Assembly (NCBI GenBank): GCA_036924085.1
Contig: JAVGWX010000004.1
Coordinates: forward strand, 80,430,941-80,494,940
Reading direction: 5' to 3'
From: Ariolimax columbianus
Taxonomy: Eukaryota > Mollusca > Gastropoda > Stylommatophora > Arionidae
Length of the DNA stretch: 64,000 nucleotides
The number at the start of each line of letters is the position of its first letter. The stretch's first letter is position 1. The notes beneath the pieces were generated by a model. The model had not been told where the DNA came from. It made no database searches and saw only the letters and a program-made list of their open reading frames with translations. Shown in pieces: positions 1-10,330 of the stretch. Position numbers and translations under genes: made by a program.

Positions 1-475
1 CCAAGCCATTTGTCATTGGTTGTTTTAAGCCCCAAAGTGATAGAGGGGTTAAGAGTGTCTGACTAACATGTCTGGGGGTTAGGCTCATGTTGTTCTGAGA
101 CTTACTCCAGTCTACTCAGTTGTAAATGGGTACCTGACTTGCAGCTAGAGAAGGCAATGCAGTGACGAAGGAAATTAGTCAACTCAGGTCCCCTAATCCA
201 AGATTACATATAATGAAACCCATAACAGTGTGCCCCCTGATAGTAGCATCTTCTATGGCAGAGACTCCTAGACTGGAGTTTATGAAGAGTCAATAGGGGG
301 ACAGTGAATATAATATTGATTTCAAAAATAGGCTTCCATGAGTAGATTTTAAATTGAACTTCTAGTGGATTTTGAGAGTTGGCTTCAGAGGGTCATCTGT
401 TATTAATGTCAGGGATCATCTATCATTGATTTCAGGGGATCCATATATCACTGTCTTCATAGGGCCATTCATCAT
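1..475. other. intronic or 3' flanking sequence, no gene seen
   Basis: No coding signal. The stretch around 115-200 (ttgtaaatgggtacctg) resembles the body of the SINE at 5829-6107 and the fragment at 62390, so a decayed SINE piece is likely. From about 360 the sequence grades into degenerate versions of the 47-bp satellite. Confidence 0.4.
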
Positions 476-808
476 TGACTTCAAATGGCCATCTATTACC
501 ACAACTTAGAGCAATCTATCACTGACTTCATATGACCATCTATTACCATAACTTAGGGTAATCTATCACTGACTTTATATGACCATCTATTACTACAACT
601 TAGGGCAATCTATCACTGACTTTATATGGCCATCTATTACAACATAGGGAAATCTATCACTGATTTTATATGGCCATCTATTACCACAAATTAGAGCAAT
701 CTATCACTGACTTTATATGACCATCTATTACTACAACTTAGGGCAATCTATCACTGACTTTATATGACCATCTATTACCACAACTTAGGGAAATCTATCA
801 CTGACTTT
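476..808. repeat. 47-bp satellite, left part
   Basis: Units of about 47 bp built on catctattaccacaactt and gggaaatctatcactgac. Units vary at a few positions (cttaggg/cataggg, ggcc/gacc). The array is cut at 809-815 by a long retrotransposon and resumes at 5666. Confidence 0.95.
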
Positions 809-815
809 ATATGGC

Positions 816-1215
816 TACGGAAAACCAGCTCAAATCGAGAGGAGCCGCAGACACTTTGGTTCACGTACCAGGCTGATAAGCCAAGGGCGCGAGGCTACCA
901 TGTGGGGGATTACGGCCGAACCCTTGAAAGCCGCAATCCCGCCCAAAATCTCAGCACCACTGCAATGGGAGGCTCCTACATGCTCGGGACCTGGGGCTTG
1001 CGCCCCAGCCCTATCAGGTAGTGCCACAGTAAGAGGTCCTTGCCGCCCGCAAATCAAAGCGGGCGGAAAACTGCTTGATACTCACCCTATACGGCGATGG
1101 GGTGCGAAAAACACCAACCAAAGACTTAGAACCTGGTCGGGGTGTCGAAAACAGTAGAGCAGCCACCACACTGTGAACTGTCAAGACTCAAACCACTGAC
1201 CATGAGAGTTGTCCG
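816..1215 (+). rRNA. 28S rRNA 3'-end sequence captured as retrotransposon leader
   Basis: Not a functional rRNA. From about 834 (cgagaggagccgcag) through ggctgataagcc, gcgaggctacca, ggggattac, caatcccgccc, tcggggtgtcg and cagtagagcagcc to about 1215 the order follows the last part of 28S, including the terminal-region landmarks. It is diverged by substitutions throughout. A matching leader lies at 50985-51425, and both carry ggccgaac where I remember gactgaac in typical 28S. Confidence 0.88.
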
Positions 1216-1730
1216 CACACCAGGCGATCAACATCTCTGTGACATTACCAGGCTTGTCCTCTGGCTAAATGCACTCCGGTTACGATATCTACCTCTGTAC
1301 GCTATCAGCCATAACTATCATGCTGGACGCAGAAGAGATGCAGACCAGCGGACATTGCACACCTGCCCCACTGTGTCAACACCCCAGGTGGCGGGGAATG
1401 CTAGGCGTACCATCCCTGCATAGAAGCCAAGAAAATAAAGGGAAAAAGAGATACCCCACTCACATGCAAATGCTACGTTTCTGGCAGGACGTGACGATCC
1501 TGGGATACAGACACACTGGACTGCCTCTCTTCCGGGTAAACCAGTCCATCTCATATATCACATACCATCATTGCACCCTATAGACACGAGTAGTGAAGAC
1601 TCGATAGTCTGGAAAGACAACTTCCATAGGAGAGAAAACTCTGATCGTAAACAACTGCTGCCTTGCAGATAGGCTGGGGACAGCCAAAGGCTAAGGAGGG
1701 CATCCCTACAGAAACGCCTGTTGAAATCGG

Positions 1731-4700
1731 ATGCACGGGGCCGCAAGCCTAACAAAACAGTGCAACGTAAATCACAGTATGATGGCAGCACAACCTATTC
1801 GAAAAACGTATGGCGCTCATCCTGAGGAGACCCGCCAGGCAGCGATAGCGCCGGGCCTCACGCCTCGAAGGGGCCCACCCTTGACTACTGGTGGTCACCC
1901 ACCCATGTGTCGTGGAGTCAAGGCACATGGCTATGGGGTAACGTCTATTGGCCAAAACTTCAAGACCCTCAGAATACTACAGTGGAATGCGGAGGGAGTC
2001 ATTAACAAAAAACTTTCCCTAACACACCACCTGCATGAAGGTAAGATTGACGTGGCATGTATCCAGGAAACGCACCTCAACAATAACCATAAATTCTCAA
2101 TCAGAGGATACCAGACCTTCCGTCTAGATAGAGAAGGTCACAAAGGAGGGGTCCTGATACTGACCAGAAACAGCATACCGAGTAGCGCGGTACCTGTCAA
2201 TCACACCGGACAAGCAGAAATTGTAGGAGTTGACATAATGGCTCTAGAGACGAAACTCCGCATTTTCAATCTGTACGGACCACCAAACAGAGACCTATCG
2301 CTCTCGAGTATGGAGGTCAGAGACTCCAACTGCATAGTAGTTGGAGATTTCAACAGCCACTCGGAGAGATGGGGATACTCTGACACAGACAGTAGAGGTG
2401 ACGAAGTGGAAGATTGGGAGATAGATGCAAATCTCTCCCTAATCAATAGGCCGGAGGATAGCCCTAGCTTCTATTCAAGAACATGGCATACCACCTCGAC
2501 TCCAGATTTGGCCTTCTCCACACAGGACATACACTATAAAATAGACCGCCAGGTGCTAAACCAACTGGCAGGTAGCGACCACAGGCCGATCAGGCTAACC
2601 ATTGACATGGAAGTAGGCCCACAGGAAACAAAACCGCTCCCACGTTGGAATTACAAACGAGCCGACTGGGACAGATTTGCAATCCTGACAGATGGGCTGT
2701 GTGAAACCATCAACACACGAAACACCAAAATGAAGCCCATGGTAGAGAGCCTAAGCAAGGCAATAATGCAAGCCGCCACTGAAACCATCCCAAGAGGAGC
2801 TAGGAAAAACTATAAGCCCTACTGGAATGATGAGTTACAGAAAGTGGAAGATGCAGTAACTAATGCGAGGAACATGGCAGAACGAGAAAAATCCGTGGAG
2901 GCAAACATCGCCCTCAAAGCCGCCGCGGCGAAGTACAAACACACTCTCAAGCAAACAGCAAGAGAAAGTTGGAAAAATAAAACGGAAAGTTTAAACCTGG
3001 ACAAAGAAGGGAACAAGCTATGGAAGCTAGTCAGAGCCATGAACGACGAAACCCCGTCAAATAAACAAATTACTATCAAGCAAGGCGAGAACTTGATCAC
3101 AGGTAAGAAAGCCGCAAACGCCTTTGTCGATCACTATGCCAGAGCAAACCACATCGAGGTCCCTGCAGATAAGCATACAGACATTAGCGAAGAGCTAAAG
3201 GGGCACGAAAACATAAATACGGCTCCTGAAGAGCACATGATGGCCAAACTAACAATGCGCGAAATGGAAGAGGCTATGAGAACACTAAAGAGAAGGAAAT
3301 CTCCCGGAAAAGACGGGATAACAAACGAAATGCTGATGGGGCTGGGCCAAACAGCGAAGGAAAAACTACTATCAGCCCTGAACCAAAGCTGGAAAAGGGG
3401 TATTGTACCCCAGGCATGGAAAGATGCAATACTGGTACCAGTACCAAAAACAGGAAAGGACAAAACAGATCCGAATGGATACAGGCCCATAAGCCTACTG
3501 AGCTGTGTCGGCAAGCTGATGGAACGGATGATAAACACCAGACTGATGTGGCATCTGGAAGAAAAACGAATACTAATTCCACAGCAAGCCGGCTTTAGAC
3601 AGCACAGATCCACTGAGGACCAGGTCATCCTCATAGCCCAGGAGATAGAAGATGCCTACCAGGCACAGAAACACACAGTAGCTGTTTGGGTGGATCTGGA
3701 AAAGGCATTTGACAAAGTCTGGAAGGATGGACTTAGAGTCAAGCTAAGAAGAAGTGATGTTTGTGGGAAGATGTACAAGTGGATCAACCACTACCTCAAA
3801 CAAAGAACGGCCAGAGTCCAAGTACAAGGGCAGATGAGCAAAAAGGTGACACTCGAGCAGGGAGTACCCCAAGGGGGAGTACTGTCACCCACACTCTTCC
3901 TGGTATATATAAACGATATTACAGAGAATATACCAAGAAGAGTCCATAGCTCAATGTTTGCAGACGATCTGGCTATGTGGACCTCTGAAAAGAATCTCAC
4001 CATAGCAAGAAATCGGATGCAAACGGCCCTAACATCGCTGGAAGAGTGGGCGAACTCATGGCTGGTCAAAATAAACGAGGAGAAAACCACATGCACAATA
4101 TTCTCGCTCTCATTAAAACCCCAAAGTACCAAATTAAGCCTAAATGGCAAAATCCTGCAGCCAAACGACAACCCAACCTATCTGGGAGTCACATTTGATC
4201 GGCGCATGACATGGAAAAGTCAGATTGAGAGAAACCGAATGAAAGCCAGAGAAAGAATGGCGATCATGAGGAAACTTGCTGGCACAAGCTGGGGAGCAGA
4301 CGAAGGCATACTAAAGAAACTGTACACTGGAAGAGTGAGACCAGTTCTCGAGTATGGCATCGCGGCATGGACAACAGCAGCGAAGGCGAACTTCGATAAA
4401 GTTAACAAACTTCAAAACCAAGCTATGAGAATCATAACTGGTGGAATGAAGTCAACGCCAATTGTAGAACTTGAAAAGATTACAAAACTGCAATCCATGA
4501 CCGACAGAAGAGACTGCAGAGCCCAGCTGCAGTCAGAGAAACTCCGAAGACTGACGGACCATCCAATGTACCAGAGGCTAAACAATTTGGGAACTGGGAA
4601 ACTAAAGCGGAGAAACTTTGCAGAAATAGCCAAAGCAAAGATGCACGAAGATCCCATAAACGCACTAACAACACCAAAACCCATCACTACTGTACGAAAA

Positions 4701-5627
4701 CCTACTTGGAGGCAGGATATATTTCCAGAGGTGGTAGAAAATATACCAGGTATTGCAAACAAAAACTGCCAGACCGAAAAAGAAAGGAGAGACACTACCT
4801 TAAGCTTCATAACGAAAAGCTACCCAAGCATGGACTGGACCCATGCATACACCGACGGTTCTGTAACAAACACTACACAGAACGGAGGGGCAGGAGCATT
4901 CCTGAACCTACCAAATGGCAGAAAAATAACACTGTCATTCGCTACTGGTAAGTACACGAGCAATTTCAGAGCAGAGGCAGAGGCACTGAGGGCGGCAGTG
5001 GAAGAAATGGTAACACACAGTGAAAATGAGAGCCATATAGTCCTGCTGACAGATGCTCTCGAAGTAGTCACAGCGCTAAAAAGCCAGAAAAACACTGAGC
5101 TTAATGACTTAAGAGCAGCACTCTGCAAACTGTGCCAACAGTCCGCACCAAAAAGGGTAGTGGTACAGTGGGTTCCGTCACACTGCAACATCCAAGGCAA
5201 CGAGGAGGCAGACAGACTGGCAAAAGAAGGTGCAAGGCTACCACAAATAGATACCAGTATGACGTACGAAGAGTCAAAACGGCTTATCAAAGCCAGGTAC
5301 ATGTCCAAATGGGAAACCGAACATACTGGTTACACCAAAAACGATGCCTATTACCAGTTGAACCGAAGAGAGCAGGTCGTTGTCTTCAGACTTCGCACTG
5401 GCCACAACAGACTGAGGTACCACCTCTTCAACAAATTGAAGATAGGGTGTACCGACGAATGCCCGTGCGGTACTGGTAAAATGACCACTGAACATCTGCT
5501 GCAGAACTGCCCGACATACGAGGATCAGAGAGAGCAGATGTGGCCATTGCCAGTGGAACTGCAAGACAAGCTCTATGGTAGTGGCGAGAGTCTCAGGATG
5601 ACCGCCGCTTTTTTTTCGAGAAAATAA
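1731..5627 (+). CDS. retrotransposon A polyprotein: endonuclease, RT, RNase H
   Basis: 1298 codons from the first ATG. Leader homology with the element at 50731 runs to about 1770, so translation more likely starts at the paired ATGs 1779/1782 (A at -3, G at +4 for the second). Residues about 80-290 form an APE-type endonuclease (QWNAEG, CIQETHL, GDFNSHSERWGY, SDHRPI). Residues about 520-860 are the RT (SPGKDGI, GFRQHRSTEDQ, VDLEKAFDKVW, QGVPQGGVLSP, FADD at 743-746). Residues about 1035-1175 are RNase H type I (YTDGS with Asp 1042, FRAEAEAL, LLTDAL, HCNIQGNEEADRLA). A C-C-H-C knuckle follows (CPCGTG...EHLLQNC, from 1244). All catalytic positions look present. It would nick DNA and copy its own mRNA by target-primed reverse transcription. 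Confidence 0.95.
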   Translation: MHGAASLTKQCNVNHSMMAAQPIRKTYGAHPEETRQAAIAPGLTPRRGPPLTTGGHPPMCRGVKAHGYGVTSIGQNFKTLRILQWNAEGVINKKLSLTHHLHEGKIDVACIQETHLNNNHKFSIRGYQTFRLDREGHKGGVLILTRNSIPSSAVPVNHTGQAEIVGVDIMALETKLRIFNLYGPPNRDLSLSSMEVRDSNCIVVGDFNSHSERWGYSDTDSRGDEVEDWEIDANLSLINRPEDSPSFYSRTWHTTSTPDLAFSTQDIHYKIDRQVLNQLAGSDHRPIRLTIDMEVGPQETKPLPRWNYKRADWDRFAILTDGLCETINTRNTKMKPMVESLSKAIMQAATETIPRGARKNYKPYWNDELQKVEDAVTNARNMAEREKSVEANIALKAAAAKYKHTLKQTARESWKNKTESLNLDKEGNKLWKLVRAMNDETPSNKQITIKQGENLITGKKAANAFVDHYARANHIEVPADKHTDISEELKGHENINTAPEEHMMAKLTMREMEEAMRTLKRRKSPGKDGITNEMLMGLGQTAKEKLLSALNQSWKRGIVPQAWKDAILVPVPKTGKDKTDPNGYRPISLLSCVGKLMERMINTRLMWHLEEKRILIPQQAGFRQHRSTEDQVILIAQEIEDAYQAQKHTVAVWVDLEKAFDKVWKDGLRVKLRRSDVCGKMYKWINHYLKQRTARVQVQGQMSKKVTLEQGVPQGGVLSPTLFLVYINDITENIPRRVHSSMFADDLAMWTSEKNLTIARNRMQTALTSLEEWANSWLVKINEEKTTCTIFSLSLKPQSTKLSLNGKILQPNDNPTYLGVTFDRRMTWKSQIERNRMKARERMAIMRKLAGTSWGADEGILKKLYTGRVRPVLEYGIAAWTTAAKANFDKVNKLQNQAMRIITGGMKSTPIVELEKITKLQSMTDRRDCRAQLQSEKLRRLTDHPMYQRLNNLGTGKLKRRNFAEIAKAKMHEDPINALTTPKPITTVRKPTWRQDIFPEVVENIPGIANKNCQTEKERRDTTLSFITKSYPSMDWTHAYTDGSVTNTTQNGGAGAFLNLPNGRKITLSFATGKYTSNFRAEAEALRAAVEEMVTHSENESHIVLLTDALEVVTALKSQKNTELNDLRAALCKLCQQSAPKRVVVQWVPSHCNIQGNEEADRLAKEGARLPQIDTSMTYEESKRLIKARYMSKWETEHTGYTKNDAYYQLNRREQVVVFRLRTGHNRLRYHLFNKLKIGCTDECPCGTGKMTTEHLLQNCPTYEDQREQMWPLPVELQDKLYGSGESLRMTAAFFSRK

Positions 5628-5665
5628 TGGTTACTGTCTGACTGTGTACGCAGAAGAAGAAGAAG

Positions 5666-6810
5666 ATATGGCCATCTATTACCACAACTTAGGGAAATCT
5701 ATCACTGACTTTATATGGCCATCTATTACCACAACTTAGGGAAATCTATCACTGACTTTATATGACCATCTATTACTACAACTTAGGGAAATCTATCACT
5801 GCCTTATATATGACCATCTATTACTACAGTGGAGCCGCGTATCGCAGTGGTTAGCGCGCTTACTTCGCATCTGAGTGGTCCTTGGTTCATTCCCCAGTTG
5901 AGGTGGTAATGTTTTTTTCAGACCGCAATGGCTCCCAGGTCGACCCAGCCTTAAATGGGTACCGGTTCAGTCCGGGAAGTAAAAGCGGCGAGGGAGAGGA
6001 GATGGCTACCGCCCTCAAATAGCTGAGCCTTTGAAATGTGAAATCGCTAACACCTCACACCCCTACGCCAGTAATGCTATGGGATACTTTACTTTACTTT
6101 ACTTTTACTATTACTACAACTTAGAGCAATCTATCACTGACTTTATATGACCATCTATTACCACAACATAGGGAAATCTATCACTGACTTTATATGGCCA
6201 TCTATTACCACAACAAAGGTAAATCTATCACTGACTTTATATGGCCATCTATTACCACAACATAGGGAAATCTATCACTGACTTTATATGGCCATCTATT
6301 ACCACAACTTAGGGAAATCTATCACTGACTTTATATGGCCATCTATTACCACAACTTAGGGAAATCTATCACTGACTTTATATGACCATCTATTACTACA
6401 ACTTAGTGCAATCTATCACTGACTTTATATGACCATCTATTACTACAACTTAGGGCAATCTATCACTGACTTTATATGGCCATCTATTACCACAACATAG
6501 GGAAATCTATCACTGACTTTATATGGCCATCTATTACCACAACTTAGGGAAATCTATCACTGACTTTATATGACTATCTATTACCACAACATAGGGAAAT
6601 CTATCACTGACTTTATATGGCCATCTATTACTACATAGGGAAATCTATCACTGACTTTATATGGCCATCTATTACCACAACTTAGGGAAATCTATCACTG
6701 ACTTTATATGGCCATCTATTACCACAACTTAGGGTAATCTATCACTGACTTTATATGGCCATCTATTACCACAACTTAGGGAAATCTATCACTGACTTAC
6801 AGGGCCATCT
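5666..6810. repeat. 47-bp satellite, right part
   Basis: Continuation of the left array, same 47-bp unit, interrupted once by a SINE (5829-6107). Units right of 6120 are more uniform than those left of 808. The array fades at about 6800, roughly 120 bp from the MADD donor at 6930. A C homopolymer of about 18 lies at 6891-6908. Confidence 0.95.
5829..6107 (+). mobile_element. tRNA-derived SINE with CTTTA tail
   Basis: A 279-bp insertion in the satellite flanked by the perfect 11-bp repeat ctattactaca (5818-5828, 6108-6118). The A-box-like tcgcagtggttagcg and B-box-like ggttcattccc lie in tRNA-like spacing near the 5' end. The body contains aaatgggtacc and the tail is repeated ctttactttactttac. 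A second, older copy is at 22225-22490. Confidence 0.9.
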
Positions 6811-6930
6811 CTCCCTCACTTTAGAGGGTACACAACCTGGTTGGAAACAAACATTTTGGGCCTACCTTTTGCTCAAATTTGTATTGTGACCCCCCCCCCC
6901 CCCCCCCCAAGAGATTCTCCCACTACCTAC

Positions 6931-7119
6931 CTCCGGGGTGAGGCGTCCATCACTTCTGCTGGTCAGGTCCCTGGCCCAGTAATGGGTGTGGGCAATCTCT
7001 AGCACCATATAAGCAGAAGCCATGTCACCCATGCCATGGTTGGTGATGGTATGGCAGAGTCCCCGAATTATGGCTTTGACCAATGACAGCATACCTTTTA
7101 GGACAGGCTTGCTCACACA
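6931..7119 (-). CDS. MADD: MADD exon, helical block after ENQQ
   Basis: 63 codons, phase 0 to 0, acceptor ctttaaag, donor gtaggt. It encodes [18 protein letters not shown], then [20 protein letters not shown], matching the MADD segment GxGxMASxxxLLEIAxTHYY. It is the last exon found. Past the donor come a run of C (6891-6908) and the 47-bp satellite. Confidence 0.95.
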
Positions 7120-7299
7120 CTTTAAAGAAGAAAAAAAATAAATAGTGCAAAATGTAATCAATGCTGTTTACGAGCTATTTTGGTTCTATATCAGCTTCCT
7201 TAGAATGTCTCGGTATATCTATTTTAATATTCATATTAATTGATGTTTTGTGTGCCACTAAACCCTACCATCTTAGTTCTTAGTTGATTTGTACTTCTA

Positions 7300-7600
7300 C
7301 AGGGGCAGATGCCGCTGTGAAGGTCCCAGCTCTAGTATGCGCTGGATGTAGACGGGAGAAGGGTTTCCTGCTTAGTGGGCTTGACTCGAGTAGCTTAATA
7401 CTCCGCTACGTTCAGACAAGCGCTTACGGAGCGTGGTTAACCGATGTGTGAGTCCATCTTTATAGACTCAAACACTAGAGCAAAGTAGACCAGCAGCCTG
7501 GTAGGCGCCATCTATGCTGCTCTAAATAAACAACCTGATCATGGCCAGTGATATGCCATGTCCCACAGTTAGTTGCCTCTTTCGACATGCTCTCTGTGAG
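7300..7600 (-). repeat. fragment of tRNA-headed SINE with CR1-like tail
   Basis: The part at about 7435-7560 (ggttaaccgatgtgtgagtcc, agtagaccagcagcc, caccatctat-like and gctgctct) matches the middle of the SINE at 47453-47725 in the same orientation. The flanking parts are unassigned. It lies in the intron between the last two MADD exons. Confidence 0.55.
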
Positions 7601-7954
7601 GCAGTGGTGCTATTTATGTCCTTGTCATACACAAAGACCCCGGCAGACCAATCGGGCAGTGGTCCTACCATACCGGACTGAAAACAGTTAATGACATTTA
7701 ATACTTCAAAACAATTAACACTTCATGGTATATATAATTTAATTATGTGTCTTAATTTTAACTCTATTTGCTTAATATAAATATATTTTATTTTAAAAAA
7801 AACTATTTGACATACAGAGTTGCGACACTTACTGTGAACTAACTGTAAGACAGAACTTTTTTCAAAATCGGCCAGACTGTAAAGAGTCAAGATTTCAGGC
7901 CAATAAGCACTGAGATTTAGTTTGAATGAAATTCGTAGTTTCACATATCGGAGT

Positions 7955-8112
7955 CAGGTAGGAAAGACTTGATAGTCTAGCAAGACAACTTTCCAAAGAG
8001 AGACACCTCCGCCACTAAACAGCTGCTGTTGTGCAGGAAGAATGGGGAGAGCCAAAGGAAAGAGGTGCCGCCCCAAGAAAGTACATGCTTAAGATGGATG
8101 CACCACACAGCA
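7955..8112 (+). mobile_element. fragment related to leader of elements A and B
   Basis: Follows 1590-1745 and 51805-51960: agacttgatagtctagcaag, agacaact, aacagctgctg, cagg..aatggggagagccaaagg and gatgcaccacac. It is diverged, lacks the GAA tail and lacks the rRNA part. It could be an old copy of the non-autonomous element or of the unique leader alone. Confidence 0.6.
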
Positions 8113-8139
8113 CAACGCAATTTGCCACATGCTGTTGTG

Positions 8140-8470
8140 AATGCCCACAATGAGTAAGTTTACTCTTTTGTGCGTCCTGAAAAATACATTTAGTGGCGAG
8201 TTGCAGTAACTTTACTCACATCCCAAGCGTGCTGATGGAGGTGGACCAGGGTTCTACAGGCAGTTGTGCTTTGCTTGGCTTCATCTGCGTGTCACTGCTA
8301 CTGGGATTGTGTCAATCCCCCACCTTATTAGCCAGACTGCTAAAAAGAACAGTCCGTTTCAAAGGAGAACTATGTGGAAGTTGATGCAGGGGTCTTGGCC
8401 AGTACATTTTGCCTGACCCTGACTGACATGTCTCATCAGTATGTTGTGCTTGACCAGACGTAAGTCTTCC
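8140..8470 (+). repeat. interspersed repeat family P
   Basis: Shares gaatgcccacaatgagta, cacatcccaagcg, ggcagttgtgctttgcttgg and cctgaccctgactgacatg with copies at 42575-42900, 52620-52850, 35960-36185 (reverse), 40375-40660 (reverse) and 60645-61000 (reverse). About 330 bp, no ORF. It is a non-autonomous element of unknown class. Confidence 0.8.
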
Positions 8471-8750
8471 TCCCCCAACTCACCCCATAAAGACAGGACA
8501 TATAAATGATTTTGTTTGAGCCATTAATCTTCATTTCAGTCACCCCTTTTCTACACCTGGTGGCGTAGAGGTACCTTTGCATGTACTTACAATCGAGTGT
8601 GCAGACAATAAGTTGATTGGCCTGATGTGTCTTTGCATGATGTTGGCCTAATGTGTCTTTGCATGATGGAGGGGCATTGATATAGTGGACGTCCAATATT
8701 AAATGAGGAAATAGATGAACATTTAGCAACATGTTCTAATGAGTACTCAC

Positions 8751-8937
8751 AACATCCTCAATGTGAGCAGCATCTTCTGAGACTTTCTTGTCCATGTTGC
8801 AGTTGAGCCTACTAACCACAAAGTTGCGGTAGTTCTCATCCTCCATTAGCTTGTTGAACCTGGCGACCCTCATCCAGCTCAGACCTCTCCCATCAAGGAC
8901 ACTGTTTATGATCTCCTTCAGATACTGTTGGTTTTCA
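8751..8937 (-). CDS. MADD: MADD exon, ENQQ block
   Basis: 187 nt, acceptor gtttcttcag, donor gtgagt. It encodes ENQQYLKEIINSVLDGRG, then KLMEDENYRNFVVSRLN, and ends AAHIEDV. This matches the conserved MADD region downstream of the linker. The frame is closed on both sides just outside the splice sites. Confidence 0.96.
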
Positions 8938-9159
8938 CTGAAGAAACAAAATATATACTTACTAATTAAGTCGTTTCTCTACTACCATGGTGTGTAGAGT
9001 CTTCTGTCTTACTAACTTGGTCGCTCCTTTTCTACCATTGGGTATAGAGGCTTTTAATTTACTTAGTTTCTCCTCTTCACACTGGTTTTTGCTATTGAAA
9101 CGGATGAATTGAAAACTAAGCCACTTTCTCTCGTCTTGAAAACAACAAGATGGCTAGAT

Positions 9160-9470
9160 TGACTTTAAACAATTTTTAAAACATTTTGTCTCCATTTCAC
9201 GGGGTTTCAAAGGTTATTCCATTATTGATTGTGATGAAGTTGAGTTTGCTAAATACATTTTTTCTGAGGTAGGTCTGTTTAGTTTGTTTATGTAGATATT
9301 ATAAATACATTTGTAGCAGAAACTAACAGATATGCCGATGTGGTCATGAACACTTTCAATACTTTGAGGTCATTTCATCGATTTACAAGACAAATGGTGT
9401 AACCAAAAATGGGTAAGTCTTTTTTTGTGATGTAATAAAAAATGTGAAAACTAAAAGGTTAAAGAGAGAG
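9160..9470 (+). repeat. interspersed repeat family Q
   Basis: Shares ttattccattattga, tctgtttagtttgtttatgtaga and acagatatgcc with 13620-14000 and 61740-62160. AT-rich, no intact ORF. It may be a decayed DNA transposon, but no terminal repeats are clear. It ends just left of the 45-bp array. Confidence 0.65.
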
Positions 9471-9499
9471 GTCTGCCAATATTAAGACCTATTGACTAT

Positions 9500-10330
9500 G
9501 GTTGAAGTACGCAATTTTACATGGTATGGGAATGTATGAAGATTGTCTGGGTTGACCAATTTTACATGGTATGGGAATGTATCAAGATTGTCTGAGTTGA
9601 CCAATTTTACATAGTATGGGAATGTATGAAGATTGTCTGGGTTGACCAATTTTACATGGTATGGGAATGTATTAAGATTGTCACGGTTGACCAATTTTAC
9701 ATGGTATGGGAATGTATCAAGATTGTCTGGGTTGACCAATTTGACATGGTATGGGAATGTATGAAGATTGTCTGGGTTGACCAATTTTACATGGTATGGC
9801 AATGTATCAAGATTGTCTGGGTTGACCAATTTTACATGGTATGGGAATGTATCAAGATTGTCTGAGTTGACCAATTTTACATGGTATGGGAATGTATCAA
9901 GATTGTCTGGGTTGACCAATTTTACATGGTATGGGAATGTATCAAGATTGTCTGAGTTTACCAATTTTACATAGTATGGGAATGTATGAAGATTGTCTGG
10001 GTTGACCAATTTTACATGGTATGGGAATGTATGAAGATTGTCTGGGTTGACCAATTTTACATGGTATGGGAATGTATGAAGATTGTCTGGGTTGACCAAT
10101 TTTACATGGTATGGGAATGTATTAAGATTGTCACGGTTGACCAATTTTACATGGTATGGGAATGTATGAAGATTGTCTGGGTTGACCAATTTTACATGGT
10201 ATGGGAATGTATGAAGATTGTCTGGGTTGACCAATTTGACATGGTATGGGAATGTTTGAAGATTTTCTGGGTTGACCAATTTTACATGGTATGGGAATGT
10301 ATAAAGATTTTCTGGGTTGACCAATTTTAC
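9500..10330. repeat. 45-bp minisatellite, about 18 units
   Basis: Unit of 45 bp with atgggaatgtatgaagattg and gttgaccaattttacatggt. Variants swap tctgggttga, tctgagttga and tcacggttga in patches, suggesting block duplications. Because 45 is divisible by three, open frames run through it on both strands; these are artefacts of the period. Confidence 0.97.

Larger units (their letters stand above)
816..5665 (+). mobile_element. non-LTR retrotransposon A, 28S-derived leader, single long ORF
   Basis: A 4.85-kb insertion in the satellite with a probable target duplication atatggc (809-815 and 5666-5672). Order: 28S-like leader (816-1215), unique leader (1216-1730), one ORF, and a short 3' UTR ending in GAA repeats. 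Endonuclease, RT and RNase H in that order place it in the I group of non-LTR elements (I/Nimb-like; clade not resolved). No separate gag-like ORF1 with CCHC knuckles is visible. The 5' end lies inside the rRNA-like leader, so the copy is probably slightly 5'-truncated. The intact ORF suggests a fairly young insertion. Confidence 0.93.

Noticed and set aside
3134..3634. 166-codon minus-strand ORF inside element A, and similar antisense frames
   Set aside because: Shadow of the RT coding strand; no independent support.
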